Assembly: GCA_020226215.1 (NCBI GenBank) | Contig: CM035235.1 | Coordinates: forward strand, 39,729,457-39,793,456 | Reading direction: 5' to 3' | Length of the DNA stretch: 64,000 nucleotides | Source of the DNA: Sindora glabra | Lineage: Eukaryota; Streptophyta; Magnoliopsida; Fabales; Fabaceae | Shown: one piece after another, positions 12,781-25,697 of the stretch | Numbering within the stretch: the stretch's first letter is position 1 | Layout: each line of letters starts with the position of its first letter | Translations under genes and position numbers: made by a program | The notes under the pieces: generated by a model | Told to the model about the DNA's origin: nothing | The model's input: only the letters and a program-made list of their open reading frames with translations | The model's database searches: none

Positions 12781-14575
12781 CACTACTATAGATTTACCCT
12801 TCAATATCAATTGTTTTAAGGTATTTTACTCTAGTTACTACCCATTGTATATACGAACATCATTATATATCTAATATATTCAACGGTAATTTTAGAATCA
12901 ACCTGGAAAATATGTAACAACATTTATTTTTTAGCCAAGAAACTTCATTTTTTTTCTTTTAAAAATATTTTAATTTTACATTTAACATCAATTTTTAACT
13001 AAAAATTAACATGAAATGCTTACATAGTAACCTTTTTTAATGTCAATTCTTCATATCTCCATCAAAATATTTATAATAAAATTTGAATATACTTAACATT
13101 CTGCCAAAAGTATGTATTTTAAGTTAAAAACTTTGAAAAGTAATCATTTTATGCTCCATTATCTATTTAGGGTAAATTTTATGTTAATATCGATAACTTT
13201 TTAAAATCTATTCATCTATAAAACTCGACAGGGAGTTTTCCCCTCCTAAAATTACCAAAAATGGTTATGTTCATAAATTTTTTTCACTTTTTCTCCTTTT
13301 CTTGTCATTATTAGTTAATTTCAAACTTTCTTATAATATTTTATCAAATATATAATAAGTATCTAAAAGTTGAACATAGCTTCAAAATTTATATAAAAAA
13401 TATAAATAAAGTCTTTTAAAAAACTTGTGCAATAAGTATATTTTGTTATTGTTCAATCAACTTGTTTTTGTTATAACATTTTATCAAATATATAATAAAC
13501 ATCTAAGACTTAGAAATAACCACAAAAGTTATACAAATGAAATATAAATAAAAAATCTCTTAAAAAATCTACGTAAAAAAATAAAAAATATGCAAATGTG
13601 AAAAATAAAAGTAAGAGAGATAATATTTATATTTAGAACCCACTCTATGCTTAGTACTAATGAAAGAAGCATCGGTAATTTATTGACATATGATGAAGAA
13701 TAGAGTGGAATCTAATATTTTGCAAAAATAGCTAAATAAAGATGAAAATTAAGTTTAGAAGTTTAGAAACAAATAAAAATGAGAGTGAAGTGATAATGAG
13801 GAAAAAAACAAGATTTGTTATATTTTATAGCACAAAAATGTCACCATTTACATGATTGTAAATGTTAATTATTTAATGAATCAACGTCTAAAATCTTGTG
13901 AAAAGAAAAAATGATTATTTTTTTAAGAATTAACAATTAAAGTGTCATCATATTTTCAAAAATGGCATTACTTACATTACTTTAAACATAAACTATTTAA
14001 TAAATTGATGTTTAGAGTCTTAGAGAAAGAAAAAATGATAGTTTTTTTAAAAATCGATGTTCAATGTGTTATCATATTTATTTAGATATCAATTTTTTAT
14101 CTGAACTGATATAATAGCTTGCACTTATTTACAAAAATGTTATCACGTCATTATATACATTAATTTTCATTTTAATCGATATTAATATGCCAACGTTAAA
14201 GGGTAGATTTGTAGTAATGATGTTGATTTTCTACATAATCATCATACAAAAAACTTGAAATGTCTCATTTCTATATTTAAAAACTTATGACATTAATTTT
14301 CTATATAGACGTGTACTTTGATATAGTGAAATCTTTAAAATTATATAAAAACTTCAAACAATGAATGTTAGTTATAATTCACATTTATTTGAATAAGGTA
14401 ACATTTTTTAAATTAGTGGCAAACTTATTACATTAGTTTTAAACTTAACTAATGTCTAAGGTTAACCTATGAAAATATAAGATATCAAATTTCTACATAA
14501 CCATCATATGATCTTTGAAGCATCTCATTAAAGATGGGAAAATATTTACATGTTAATTTTGGATGACACTAATAT
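12590..14575. repeat. Direct repeat units interrupted by a CACTA element
   Basis: Unit 1 (12,590-12,780, continuing at 14,220-14,300) and unit 2 (about 14,305-14,575) share the order TACTTTGA, AAAATTATAT, GTGGCAAACTTAT, AACTTAATTAATGT and ACATAATCATCAT-type words. The unit is about 270 bp once the inserted element is removed. The pattern is that of subterminal repeats of a larger DNA transposon, whose decayed body probably continues to 21,198. Confidence 0.5.
12781..14219. mobile_element. Non-autonomous CACTA (En/Spm) element, 1,439 bp
   Basis: The left end is CACTACTATAGATTTACCC. The reverse complement of the right end is CATTACTACAAATCTACCC, an imperfect terminal inverted repeat of about 28 bp. 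ATG lies directly on both sides (12,778-12,780 and 14,220-14,222), the 3-bp target duplication typical of CACTA elements. The interior is AT-rich and non-coding, carries repeated ATCTAAAATCTTGTG-type subterminal words, and is homologous to the element at 6473-8531. Confidence 0.75.
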
Positions 14576-16813
14576 TTAAAGATATAGCAACTGGTAACTT
14601 ACCTTGAGAATGGTGATATATAAGAAATCAGTTATAAGTGAATAACCAATGAGTATTATTTTTCATACTACATATAAATTTCTTTCTCATTCTATTTTAT
14701 TTTAAGTGGCATAAGAAGATAACACAATCATCTTTACTATACATTTAAAAGTACTTTGAATTTTATAGGAACATCCCATCTAACCATGATTATCTTATAG
14801 TATACTCCCATAACATTCAAAGTATTTCTAAATATGTAGTAATGATGGGTGTGTTGTCCTTGTATTCTACTCATTGCTTTAAATCAAGGAATGGATATCA
14901 AATGTATGAAGAATCTTGTTAAGCATTTCAACTTGAAAAAAATAGAATAACTTTCTTTTACATACAAACAAGGATTTTAATTTAAGGTATAAATTCAGAT
15001 ACATAGTGGTTATGTTGTGAATGTATATTGATGATCTAATATAGTTTTTTGTGTAATTTGTTTTATAGAAAATATACATATATATATGTACTAATTTAAA
15101 AAGAAATAAAATGTTAAAATAAATTTATAGAATTATTTGTCTTTTTCTTATCTTATTTCACTTTCATAGTAAATTTTTCAATAACAATTAAATTTTATCA
15201 TAAATTTGTATATTTGGCATTTGATTTATGAAATGTACCAAATAGAAAATATTGAAATATAAAAAAAATTGTATAAATTCATAATTTAATTGTAAATTAA
15301 GACATTATTTGTTAACAAAATCATCATTTAAAAATATTTCAAAAACTTATAATGTCAATTATATAAATACTTGACATCTAAATGTATTCAATCAAATATA
15401 AAGGCATTTCAAGAATCTCATTGTAGAAAGTCTAAAAGTTAATTTTGCATGTGATTGAAGTCTAATAGTATGACAATTGTCAGCTTTTATGAAAAAAAGT
15501 ATGATTAGAACGTTAGTTCTTTTAAAATAACTAACATCTAAGATTTTTCAAACTACTTATAAATTTTTTCCCATTCTCTATTTAGAATATCTCTACAATA
15601 TATTTATCTTGATTATTTAAGTTAAGAGTTTATGTGAAAGAATAAAATGGATTACTTATTCTTGCAGCATATTTCAAAGTGCTGCCAATGTACTTTAATC
15701 ATCTCATCCATTCTTTAATATCTTTTTAAAAGCAAAAGATACTAGGAAATGGATAGGACAATTGAAATGGACTAATAGGCCTTCAAAATGTGCTACATAA
15801 ATAGGTGAGTTATCTCCAAATTCCACTTAAACTCTATAATTAGTAATAGAAGCTAACATATTATGAATATCTATAAAATGTTTCTTGAATACCTATAAAT
15901 ATGCAGTGAAATATACTTAAAGGATTTAGATACTAATGTTTATAAATTTAGTTTAGGTATTACATTATAAAATATATTGATCTTGATGCTAATGTTATAG
16001 TTTTAGAGTAGTTTTGTGATCATTTTAATGTTCTAATATATATGTAATAAGATTTAAAAATTAATAAAATGTTAGAATAAAATTTCAAAATTATTTATCT
16101 CTTTTCTCAATCGTATATACTTTCATAATCAACATTTGAATTACAAAGTTTGCTAAATAGAAGACACTAAAAAACAAATAAATTTTTGTTTAAAATAATT
16201 AAAAATAACTTTCTCTTTATATTCTTAATTTTAATGTAGAATACAACATCAATTTTTTCATATGATTAATATTTAAATACCTTATAACATTGATTATTTA
16301 TAAAGCATGCATCTTAAAATATTCCAAACATCTCTATTAAAGAAAAGGTAAACTTTAGCATGTTAATTTTAAACCTAATTGATATATAAATAGATAACAT
16401 TTATGAGTTTATGGGGAAGTTGCAAAAAACTTAAGATGCCAAATTTGGACTTAACTAATGTAAAAATGGAGTTCATTTACTAGCTTATGAGAAATCATGA
16501 ATGCATCAATTTTGTAAATAATTGTCATCTAAGGCCATTTCAATTATCGTAACAGTTCATGTTAAAAGTACCTAACAGATAAGTTAAAGCGTAGTAACTA
16601 CCATTTTCTTGATATATGATCAAATTTAAAATGTTAATTTTTTATTAATAATTGACATCTAAGGTTTTGCATATAACTCATAAACTTTGTTCTACTAGCT
16701 AATTTGAAACATATTAGTAATGCTTTATCCTTCATTATCTAATTCAAAAGTTTAGGTTAAATATGAAGATAACTCACTTTACATCTTAATAAGCTAATTT
16801 GGAAATGCTATTT
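14576..16813. other. Decayed CACTA-type repeat DNA, no gene
   Basis: No gene is supported. Words such as AACATCTAAG, ATTGACATCTAAGG and CATTTCAA recur many times with loose spacing (for example near 15,300-15,560 and 16,240-16,700). They match the subterminal-type repeats before and after the CACTA insertion. I read this as the body of an old, non-coding CACTA-like element. Confidence 0.45.
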
Positions 16814-19178
16814 TGTTAAAGGATTTGCCTCTTTTGGTATTTTTAGTTTCACATTTAAAGATGCATTTCTAAATAAGCTTCTTAAAATAGAAGGGAAGCT
16901 TGTTAGCCTTAAGGTTTCATATAAATAGTATTTTATATCTTATGCTAAAATGATATATATCATACAAGCTTTAATAGACATACTATATTATGATTGATGC
17001 ATATGCTTGATTATATGCTAAAAGAGCTATACTTTATACAAGTATTATTAAGCATATGATTGATCAAGATATATGATATGATGATTATATATATTCTTAT
17101 GCTAATTTATTTTATATGAGAATCATGCAGTAATATCTTGAAAAGTAATAAAAGATTTTGTCATGCTCAACTTAAGAATGAACAAGGAAACGATACAAAA
17201 AAGATGTGATCTAAGTATTAAAAGATGAGAACATTGAAGTTTTGAAAGTTTGAAAGCATCAAGAAAAACTAAGGAACTTTATTGGTATAGATTTTTCATT
17301 TTTAGGCTTAGACTTTCTTGCAAAATAGAGTTTTTCATGACATAGAACTCAAACATATTTTTATAATCTTATCTTGATCAAAATATTTTAAAAATATATC
17401 CCATAATCATATTTTAATAAGATAGCTTATGGGGACATTTCAAAAATCAATAAGATATCAGATTTTTAATGTTTTCAATATTGACCTTTGGCAATTCTTT
17501 TAGTCATATCTCATAAAATACTTTTGATTTGATTGTCAAACCTTTTTTATATGAAAATATACTTAAATATCTTTCCATAGATATATCATTTGCTTAAAAT
17601 GATCAATATTTAAAAGAGATATGATTTTTCTAATTTGAGTCTAGAAATTAATTTTTTGCAATCTGGTCTTTTCTAATCTTTGCTCACTGCTTTGACTATA
17701 TATCAATAACTGTAAAGGATATGGGTATGAAATTATTTTTATATGAAAATAGACTCAAAGATATTTTTATGTACTGGTCATTTGCTTAAAATTATTAAGA
17801 TACAAAAGAGTTATGAATTTTATAATTTGAATCTTAAAATTAGATTTTTCACAGATTCACTGTTTATGACCTTTCTCATTGTTTTAAACATATCTAAAAA
17901 ATTATATTGCATATGAGTATGAAACTAGTCCTATTTGAAAATAGACCTAAATAGCTTTCCAATAATAAGTTATTTGCTTCAAAAAGATTTAAAATAAAGA
18001 AGTTATGATCTTCTAAAGTTGAGCCTGTAATTCTATCTAGGTAAATCAATTCACTAATCGATTCTGAATATCGAGAGAGCACTTTAGACATTCTAAATCA
18101 ATTCATGAATTGATTTTGACTATCCTGGTGTGCGAATGATGGCTATTTTTTATTCCTAACAATCCTAAATGGTTATGATACTCTATGAGCTTCCTATATA
18201 AGTTAAGAAACATCAAATACAATCAAGAGAGAGCCTAAACTTTATTTCTTAATATCATTTTAATCTTTCTTTCATCAAAATCATAAATTAAGCTCTATAT
18301 TTAAAATTTTTCTATTCTAAGTGCTTCATTAGTTTCATTCACTTTTTAAAAGAGTTTAGTTAAGTTAATATTCATCTTGCATTACTTTAGAACTATAAAG
18401 AGTAAGGTATCCCTTAGATAATTACTAAGAAAGTGAGGAATACCTTTTAAAGAGTAAATTTGCTCAAGGAAGAGCAAGGAATTGTAAGGCTTCTTCAAAT
18501 GTCAATTGAAACTTGAAGGAATAGTAGATTGATACACAATCTTATAGAGCTTGGAGAGTAGATGTACATGTTGGTGAAAATATCTAAAGAAGAAATCACT
18601 ATAAATCCCTATGTTTAATTTCTCTACCCTATCTCTTTATTGTTTCTATAATATTACTCTATTTTTCCTACTATATATACTCTATTTTGCTATTATTATT
18701 TACTGGACATATTGTGTTGTATTACTAATGTTATTGTTTGGATAATTAAATGATTGAAAGGAAAATCCTTCAATAGTAATCTTGATGCTTGCATGATTAA
18801 ATGGTTGAAAGATGAATCCATTTATGCATTGGCTTTTTAATTATTTTGTTAATTGTTAAATGAATTATGCTTCAATATTGATCTTGTTAATTCAATGATT
18901 AAATAGTTGAAAGAGAAATCAACTTATGGATTGGCTTATTGAATTTTATCTATGCCTAATTAAATAAGTCATTTTGCACTAGTTCTTTAAATTATCATAT
19001 CTTAAGTGCAAACATCTTCATAAAACTTTTTTGGAAGTATTCAAATTAAAATTATTCTTATGACTTCTCAAAATCAAAGAGTTTTTAAAGAGAATCTCAA
19101 AAATAAGAAAAGTTTTAGAAAACACCCAATTCACCTTTTCTTAGGTGTGGGTTGCCAAGCCCAATAAAGCTATCTTCA
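16814..19178 (+). mobile_element. Candidate solo LTR, SIRE/Maximus-like copia
   Basis: The 3' part carries a run like AACACCCAATTCACC followed by TTAGGTGT (about 19,109-19,147). That is the CACCC-AATTCACC...GGTG signature found at the 3' end of LTRs of SIRE/Maximus copia elements. Upstream is the typical long U3/R with AATCAATT-type words. A TG start at 16,814 and a CA end at 19,178 are flanked by TATTT on both sides. Because the flanking word is simple and AT-rich, these boundaries are tentative. No primer site follows, so it is read as a solo LTR. Confidence 0.45.
18095..18116. repeat. 22-bp perfect palindrome
   Basis: A perfect inverted repeat centred on CAT/G (core AATTCATGAATT), preceded at about 18,046 by a related AAATCAATTCACTAATCGATT word. 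It lies inside the candidate copia LTR. Confidence 0.8.
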
Positions 19179-21198
19179 TATTTTGCTTAAGCTCTCGAGT
19201 TAGTAATAATGGTAAGTATATAACTTTGACTAAAAAATGTGCTTGGTGAGATGGAAGGTGAGTTATTATTGTATTTAATCCAAACTCTTACATTAATAAT
19301 TAGGACAAATGTATTGTTTAGACTTGGTCATGCTCAATATGATAATTTATAATCTCAAACTTAAAAGCCCTTAAGCAATATAAAAAAATAGTAATTCTTT
19401 ATTAGAATCAAAATCGAGGAATACCCACTTTTCCTTTTATTGTAAGAATGAGACAAATTCATGTAGGGACACCATATAAAGGAATTACAAGTAGCAAATG
19501 TATATTGTCCTTTTTTTAGCGTATGTTAATTGCAAATGATAGGTTTGTTGTTTATTGTAAATTATAATGTCTTCGGTATAAATGTTGATGTAATAATGTG
19601 AAAATAAACAAAATGATAAAATATGTTTTCATAATAAATTATCTCCTTTCTCATTTGTTTCTATATTTACAATCAATTTATTATTGTTTGTATCTATTAA
19701 ATTGTATAAGAAAAATATCGTAATGCAAAATAGAAAATTTATACTATTAATTCACTTAAAACAAGTTGAATTAAAAAATGATTAATTTAAAAAATAATGC
19801 CAGTGTTTTTACAAAGTTTATACTTAATTTTTAAAATTGTTATTTCAAATTGTATAAAAAAAGTTTCCTAACTAAAAGACATTGATTTTTTAATTAATTG
19901 ATATTAAAGTATTATAACATTAATTTTTATTTAATAGCCAATATTAAAAATTATTTAATATGACAATGTCGTCTTACTATAAATGACATTATTTTTTAGA
20001 TTTAACTGACATTTAATATTCATGGCAATTTACCTAAGATGCCTTAACACATTAGTGTTTTTCAATAAAGTTATATGCTCTGATACAACTTTAAAATAAA
20101 AATGGTAAACCATAGCCCAAGTTGAAAATAAAAAAAGTAAAATATTAATATTGTTTGCAAATTTCTTCCTAAAACTTTTTTAATCTTAAAATGTTTCTCT
20201 ATCTAACAAGATATGCTCAATTTCTTATCTTAAAATGATTTTCTTTAGTTTTATGTTTATGCTCACCTTCCAAACACTAAAATTATTTTGCATGATTAAA
20301 GCTCTATTAGTCTATTATTAAATATATGAGATTTAGCACTTCTTCGAAAAATAAAGAATATAAATGTAAGGATTTATTTAGTTTTTATGTTTGTTCTTAC
20401 AATTTAATTTTTGTTTTTATAGTCAACAATATTTTGTTACCTATCATTTTAATGCAATTTTTATAGATTTATATAGATAAGAAATTTAATGTTATTCATT
20501 TTCTTTAGCATTCGATGCTATTATTTACTATTTCTTTATATAAAATATGTAATATTATACATCAAATTTTAATAAATGCTCATTGTATTTTTAGGCATTA
20601 GATTCAAGAGTGCTTTTCTAGGAAGTATGAACCTCACATATTGAGCAACAGGTATTAAGACAAATTTAGTAAAGTATCTTTATCTTATTAAGGCATTGGA
20701 TATAACCTTTTATCATTTTTCAAACTTTTATTATTTAATTTATTCATTAAAACTGTTAAAATTGGAATTTTGGATTATTATAAAAGATATTAGTTTTCAT
20801 TTCTAATTAAGGTGTTTTATAAGGGAGAATATAATAAGGATACAATAAGGGATAAGAAAAACCAAGGAGGAGGAACAAAAATAATAAGTTAAAGTTAGGA
20901 AGAGATATGACATATCATGTTAGTTATTTAAAAACATTAAAGTAGTATTACAAACATTACAAATTAACTTTTTACAAAAAAAAAATTAATGTGTAATGTT
21001 ATTTTCTTGTTATGATTGAAAAGAAATGATGTCAAATAACTAATGTTATTATTATATCGAATGCTATTATTATTTTTTACGATGGTTGTAGAACTGATGC
21101 TAAAACACATATATAATGATGCTTGATAAAATGTGCGATCAAAAATCAATATGTAATCTTTTAAACACTCGACACTTATTTAAAATTTTATAGTAGTG
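19179..21198. mobile_element. CACTA-like element, right-hand end
   Basis: The segment ends with TTTTATAGTAGTG (21,186-21,198), the reverse complement of CACTACTATAAAA, a CACTA-type terminus. CAT follows directly. Upstream DNA carries the same loosely repeated AACATTAATTTTT and GACATTTAATATT words as 14.2-16.8 kb. The matching left terminus was not identified, so the full extent is unknown; the candidate copia LTR at 16.8-19.2 kb would be an insertion in it. No transposase frame survives. Confidence 0.45.
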
Positions 21199-22865
21199 CA
21201 TATAGGGAAGAGATATGAACCTCTCTTGCATGATTACATATCCATCAAGCCCTACCCTCATTAGCAAATCTTAATTATCACTTATCATATATGAAGCATT
21301 TCATCTCATTCATCCAATTTATATTTGGAGTAGTGAACTATTGAATTTTAAACATCATTGTGGTTTTCTCAATCACCCATTACTCATGTATAATTAATGA
21401 AATGACATTAATAGGTGGAAATCATTTTTTATGTTATGTGTAAAGTGTACATACATTTTACATGATCATGTTCAATATTTTTAATTAAAGCCATGTATAG
21501 GAAACCAATATCCAACTTCTATAAAGACTATACCAAATGCATACTAACAGAGATTGAGAAACAAAACCCAAATATTCAAAACAATATGTAATATATCACT
21601 TTTTCATATTTCTCAAATGAAGCATAAATTTTAACCATTTAGTTTGTAAAATTTTAGTTTATCAGCTACTTTGCATATTAGATGGGTTTTTATATTAGTT
21701 CCTTACAAAATCTTACTTAAACCTTAAACATAAAAGGAGAAAATCAAAGCAAGAATTCTTGAAGGATTTGAAAATCCTACACCTTAAGGCATTGGGATCC
21801 AAGCAATCACTAAAGTAGACATGTTTACCATTTCAAACAATATAGTGTAAGTGAAATAGTTTACATCTCAATCTTTATTAATAATGTTAGTACTTTGCAT
21901 GTTCCAAACAAAATCTTACTCAAAACTTAAGCCTCAGAGGAAAATATCAAAACAAACAAAATACTTGAAGAACAATAAAATTAAATATTTTTCACATTAT
22001 AAATAGTAAAAAATCTTCAAACTCAAGTAGAATAAAAAAAATGAAAAAGAAGAATAGAAAGCTCCTTTAACTTAGCCATTTTGAGTAAAGAATAGATATG
22101 AACAAAGGGAAGGCAAAAAACATTCCTCAACAACAAAATTACAATGAAAAAAATGAAAGCTCTCTCTTTAATTCCTTCAAAGATAGAAGGTAGAAAGCAA
22201 GTAATAAAAACAAATCCAAACTACAATCCCTTTATGCAATGGATAAGTTAAATTTACAATCTTTCTTGGTGAAGTAATTATACATTAACTTAAAAAAATT
22301 GCAATTATAATACATAAAGACATACTCTTGAATTGATTAATATTCAGTCTACTATTACAATAGGTATCTCAATATAATAAATTATTAAATAAATTATAAT
22401 AATAAAAATATATACACATATATAGATTTAGCATCCCTTATCTTCAAGATTGCAAGCTCAATAGACTACAATTAATAGGATCCTTATCTTACATATTTAT
22501 CTTAAAGATCAACTGAAATTGTAGACAAACTAAAGATGAACAAATTTTAGGATTCATACATTCACTTAGAGATAATTATATGAAAGGAAAAGAAATATTT
22601 GCAAGTAAAGGCATAGTTGAAATTTTTTTAAAAATCTAACCTTCATTTGCAAAGATATTGGATAAAATTCTCATAGTGAGCTTCAACTTACATTAACAAA
22701 ATCATATGCAAAATGAAATTCCTAAGCAAGCACTAAAAGAGTAGAGTGGATGCATAAAGTGAGAAAATAAATGAAGTGGGAAAGGTGAAACAAAATTCAT
22801 CTCATTATATGAAGAAAAGTGGTAGGGAATGCTTCCATGTGTGTGACATGTAATCTATTACTATA
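21199..22865. other. Intergenic; 225-bp spaced duplication
   Basis: No gene is supported. A segment starting TACTTTGCAT and including AAAATCTTACT, CTTAA and GAGRAAATATCAAA-type words occurs at about 21,667-21,775 and again at 21,892-21,985. This is a diverged tandem duplication with a period of about 225 bp. The remainder is AT-rich without recognised signals. Confidence 0.45.
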
Positions 22866-23885
22866 AGGCTCTATTTGTCAATTAATTGATTATATTAGTA
22901 ATTAATTAAATAAATTAGTTATTAGTTAATAATTAATTATATTAATTGATTTAACTAGTTAATGACATTAACTATTTACATAAAGATTTTTAATAAAATT
23001 AACTACTTATTATTAATTATTTATATATAAAATGATATATAAACATATGTATATATTTTATGATTTATTTAAGTATTTTTTACTTTGATAATATCTTTTA
23101 ATTATAATATATTATTTATTATATTAAATATTTTTTAAAAATTATATCATTATAATTTATTATAGTTATTTAATTTTTTTAAAATAATATTTATAATTTT
23201 CTAGTTAAGAAATATTTATAATATTTTGATAAATGCAATAACTTTAAGGTTTATTTTGTAACTATTTTTAATATCAAATTTAAAATGCATATGTTTATTA
23301 TTAAAAATATTGATGAATTATATATCTTTCACAAATAATAACATCCCATTATTTCTTTTTTTTAATATGTATTGTTCTTTAATTCAAAAATATCATTTGA
23401 AAAAAGATTAATAATTTTCTCAATACATTTTCTATTATTTACAATAAAATAAAACATGTATTCTCTTCTTTTTTTATACAATTTGATTTTAAAGAAATGA
23501 TTATATTCATGTAATTTTTTATTATTATGTAAATATTTTAATATAATTTATTATACTTATTTAGTTTTTATTTAAAAATAAATAATTATAATTTATTATA
23601 TGTGTTAGATTTTTCTTTAAGAAATAATAAATATAATTTAGTATTTTATTTTTTATTAATGATGGAAATGTAAAAAAATTATAATTATGGGTAAAAATAT
23701 TTTTTTATACTAAATGTAAATTAACTATTTCAAAAAATTACTATTCTTAACTTTTTCAAAATAATTATTTGAAAGCTAATAAATTGATTAAAATAACTAT
23801 TTATTAAACATTTAAATCAATTGATTAAGATGGTTAAACAGTTAAAAGTACTCAACTTAATTAACAGTTTGTTTAATTAGGGGAA
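22866..23885 (+). repeat. Long AT-rich foldback repeat, copy 1
   Basis: It begins TATTTGTCAATTAATTGATTA and ends with a TTAATTAACAGTTTGTTTAATTA segment that is roughly its inverse, so the ends form imperfect inverted repeats. A diverged copy in inverted orientation lies at about 56,723-57,494. The interior is extremely AT-rich and non-coding. The ends of the second copy (TAGTGTTTAGCAA) resemble hAT-type MITE termini. No target duplication was found. Confidence 0.5.
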
Positions 23886-24369
23886 ATAAAATTTCTAGAA
23901 AATGCTTTCTTAAGAAAATATATTTATGAAAAATGAATTAATTTTCTGTTATTTAGAGTACAAGAAGAAAATATTTTCTAGTATTTAATGTACAAAGAAA
24001 AATTAATTTCTTTTAATAAGTTCTTTTAAATATATATAATTTTATGAAAATAATTTTATAATAAACATATACTCATAAAAAATAAGTTTTTATATTTACT
24101 TACATGAAGGTAAATATTTACATTTTCATTGATAAAAAACATCATATCACCAAAAATAACTTTAAAAATATTTTCTAAAAAAGGTTATAACTTTTTATAA
24201 ATTTTAAGAAAATATAAAATTTTCTTATTGTATCAAAATAATATCTTAATCACAACATAATATTCTCATATATTAGAGCTTCATTGTAGAATAGTAGGAA
24301 AATTAAAATAATTTTCTTATGTTGTACAGAAATTGGGCAAAAATCCTAAAGTTGTAACTTATATATGAG
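23886..24369. other. AT-rich intergenic DNA
   Basis: No gene or clear element is seen. The stretch contains AT-rich sequence with A-rich words such as AAAATATTTTCTA. It ends in the left copy of the 8-bp target duplication of the following MITE. Confidence 0.5.
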
Positions 24370-24670
24370 TAGGGGTGCTTAATGGCCTTCTGGCATGCGG
24401 GCCTAGCAAATTGGTCTGCAAGTTTTTTGTGGATCGAACTTGCTAAAAATAAATCTGCAAAAATGTAGGCTTAAATGAGTTCGGCCTGTGCGGACTAGTC
24501 TACGAGCTATATGGGCTAGCCCGCAAGCAAAAAGTCCGTTTACAAGGCAAAGCCCACGGGCTTTACAAATTTTTGTGTGAACTAAACTAAATACCTGGCC
24601 TGCATAGGTTGACCTGCAGGTCGTGTGGGTTGGCCCCTGCCCCTGTAGACTGGCCCATTAAGCACTCCTA
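24370..24670. mobile_element. hAT-type MITE, 301 bp, with 8-bp target duplication
   Basis: The left end is TAGGGGTGCTTAATGGCC. The reverse complement of the right end is TAGGAGTGCTTAATGGGCC. TATATGAG is present on both sides (24,362-24,369 and 24,671-24,678), a perfect 8-bp duplication as hAT transposases make. The interior is unusually GC-rich for this window and contains repeated GGGCC/GGCCTG words. Such TAGGGGTG-ended, GGGCC-rich MITEs are common in eudicots. No transposase is encoded. Confidence 0.85.
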
Positions 24671-25142
24671 TATATGAGAGCCTCCGAGACATTAATTTGT
24701 ACTTCTCTTTGGTGGACCAAATCCTAAAGTCAGATCTAGCTTTATAGCATCATCAACTACTAGCTTCGGCTCAGGCTTGTCATCTTCACAAGTGTAACCT
24801 CTATAGTCCAAATGGAATTGCTCTTTGCTTCTTTGTCACACTACTGCCTTAACTTCTATGCTTGCTTACTCTTGACATGGAGTAACCACCGTGGGAAAAA
24901 TGAATTCCGTTTTCTAAATTGAGAAGTAGCTTTTGAAAAATTAACATAACACTCCTATTGATTGAATTTTAATTTTGTATTGACTAATTTGAATGTCTAA
25001 ACATAGAAAAATTAAAAAATAAATTTTAAAAAATTATTTTTCCCCAGATAAACAAACCCTAAAAATTAATTAAAAAATTATTTATCAAACACACTATAAA
25101 AAATAAAGTGAAGAAAAGTCAAAGAAAGAGTAAAAAAATATA

Positions 25143-25193
<51 letters not shown>

Positions 25194-25697
25194 AGAAAAA
25201 CCAAAACAAAGGAAAGCATAAGCAAATTTAGCCGGGAAATAGGCTAAATAAGAAATTAATAAAAAATTATTTATTTTTATATTTAAATTCCTATTTTTAA
25301 TTATTTTTGTAATTTATTTTTAAAAAATATAAATCTAAAGGTATAATTTAAAAATAAAAATAGAAATAATTTTAGAATATGTTTCTTTTTTTCCTGAGTT
25401 GTTGATGGTTGTTATTCATGATTTTTTTTAATTTATTTTGCCTTTATCAAATATCTATTCTATATTTTCTTAAAATATAAAAGTAGTTTTTGAAATAAAA
25501 TATTAAAAAATTTAAAAATAAATTTTAATAAATTTTTAAAAAATAAAATATATTCAAACACATTCTAACTACTCGTCATCAAAATGTTCACAATCAACAT
25601 TATACTTGAATTAGTTAATAGTTAATTCAGTAGCAATTTGTTAAACATCTTTTTTTGAAATAATCTCATAACAAATTTGTATTTTAAATATTTTTGA
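24671..25697. other. Upstream region of the EG16-like gene
   Basis: This stretch contains a GC-richer patch (24,680-24,880), a (ATT)n microsatellite and long AT-rich segments with A/T-rich inverted character (24,900-25,560). No TATA box, initiator or leader intron could be assigned with confidence to the gene that starts at 25,698/25,719. Confidence 0.4.
25144..25192. repeat. (ATT)n microsatellite
   Basis: About 16 uninterrupted ATT units lie some 500 bp upstream of the EG16-like coding region. It is likely length-variable between individuals. Confidence 0.95.

Noticed and set aside
21199..22865. Reverse-oriented solo LTR starting TGTCACACAC at about 22,850
   Set aside because: The candidate other end lies inside the CACTA terminus and the flanking match is short and AT-rich; not supportable.
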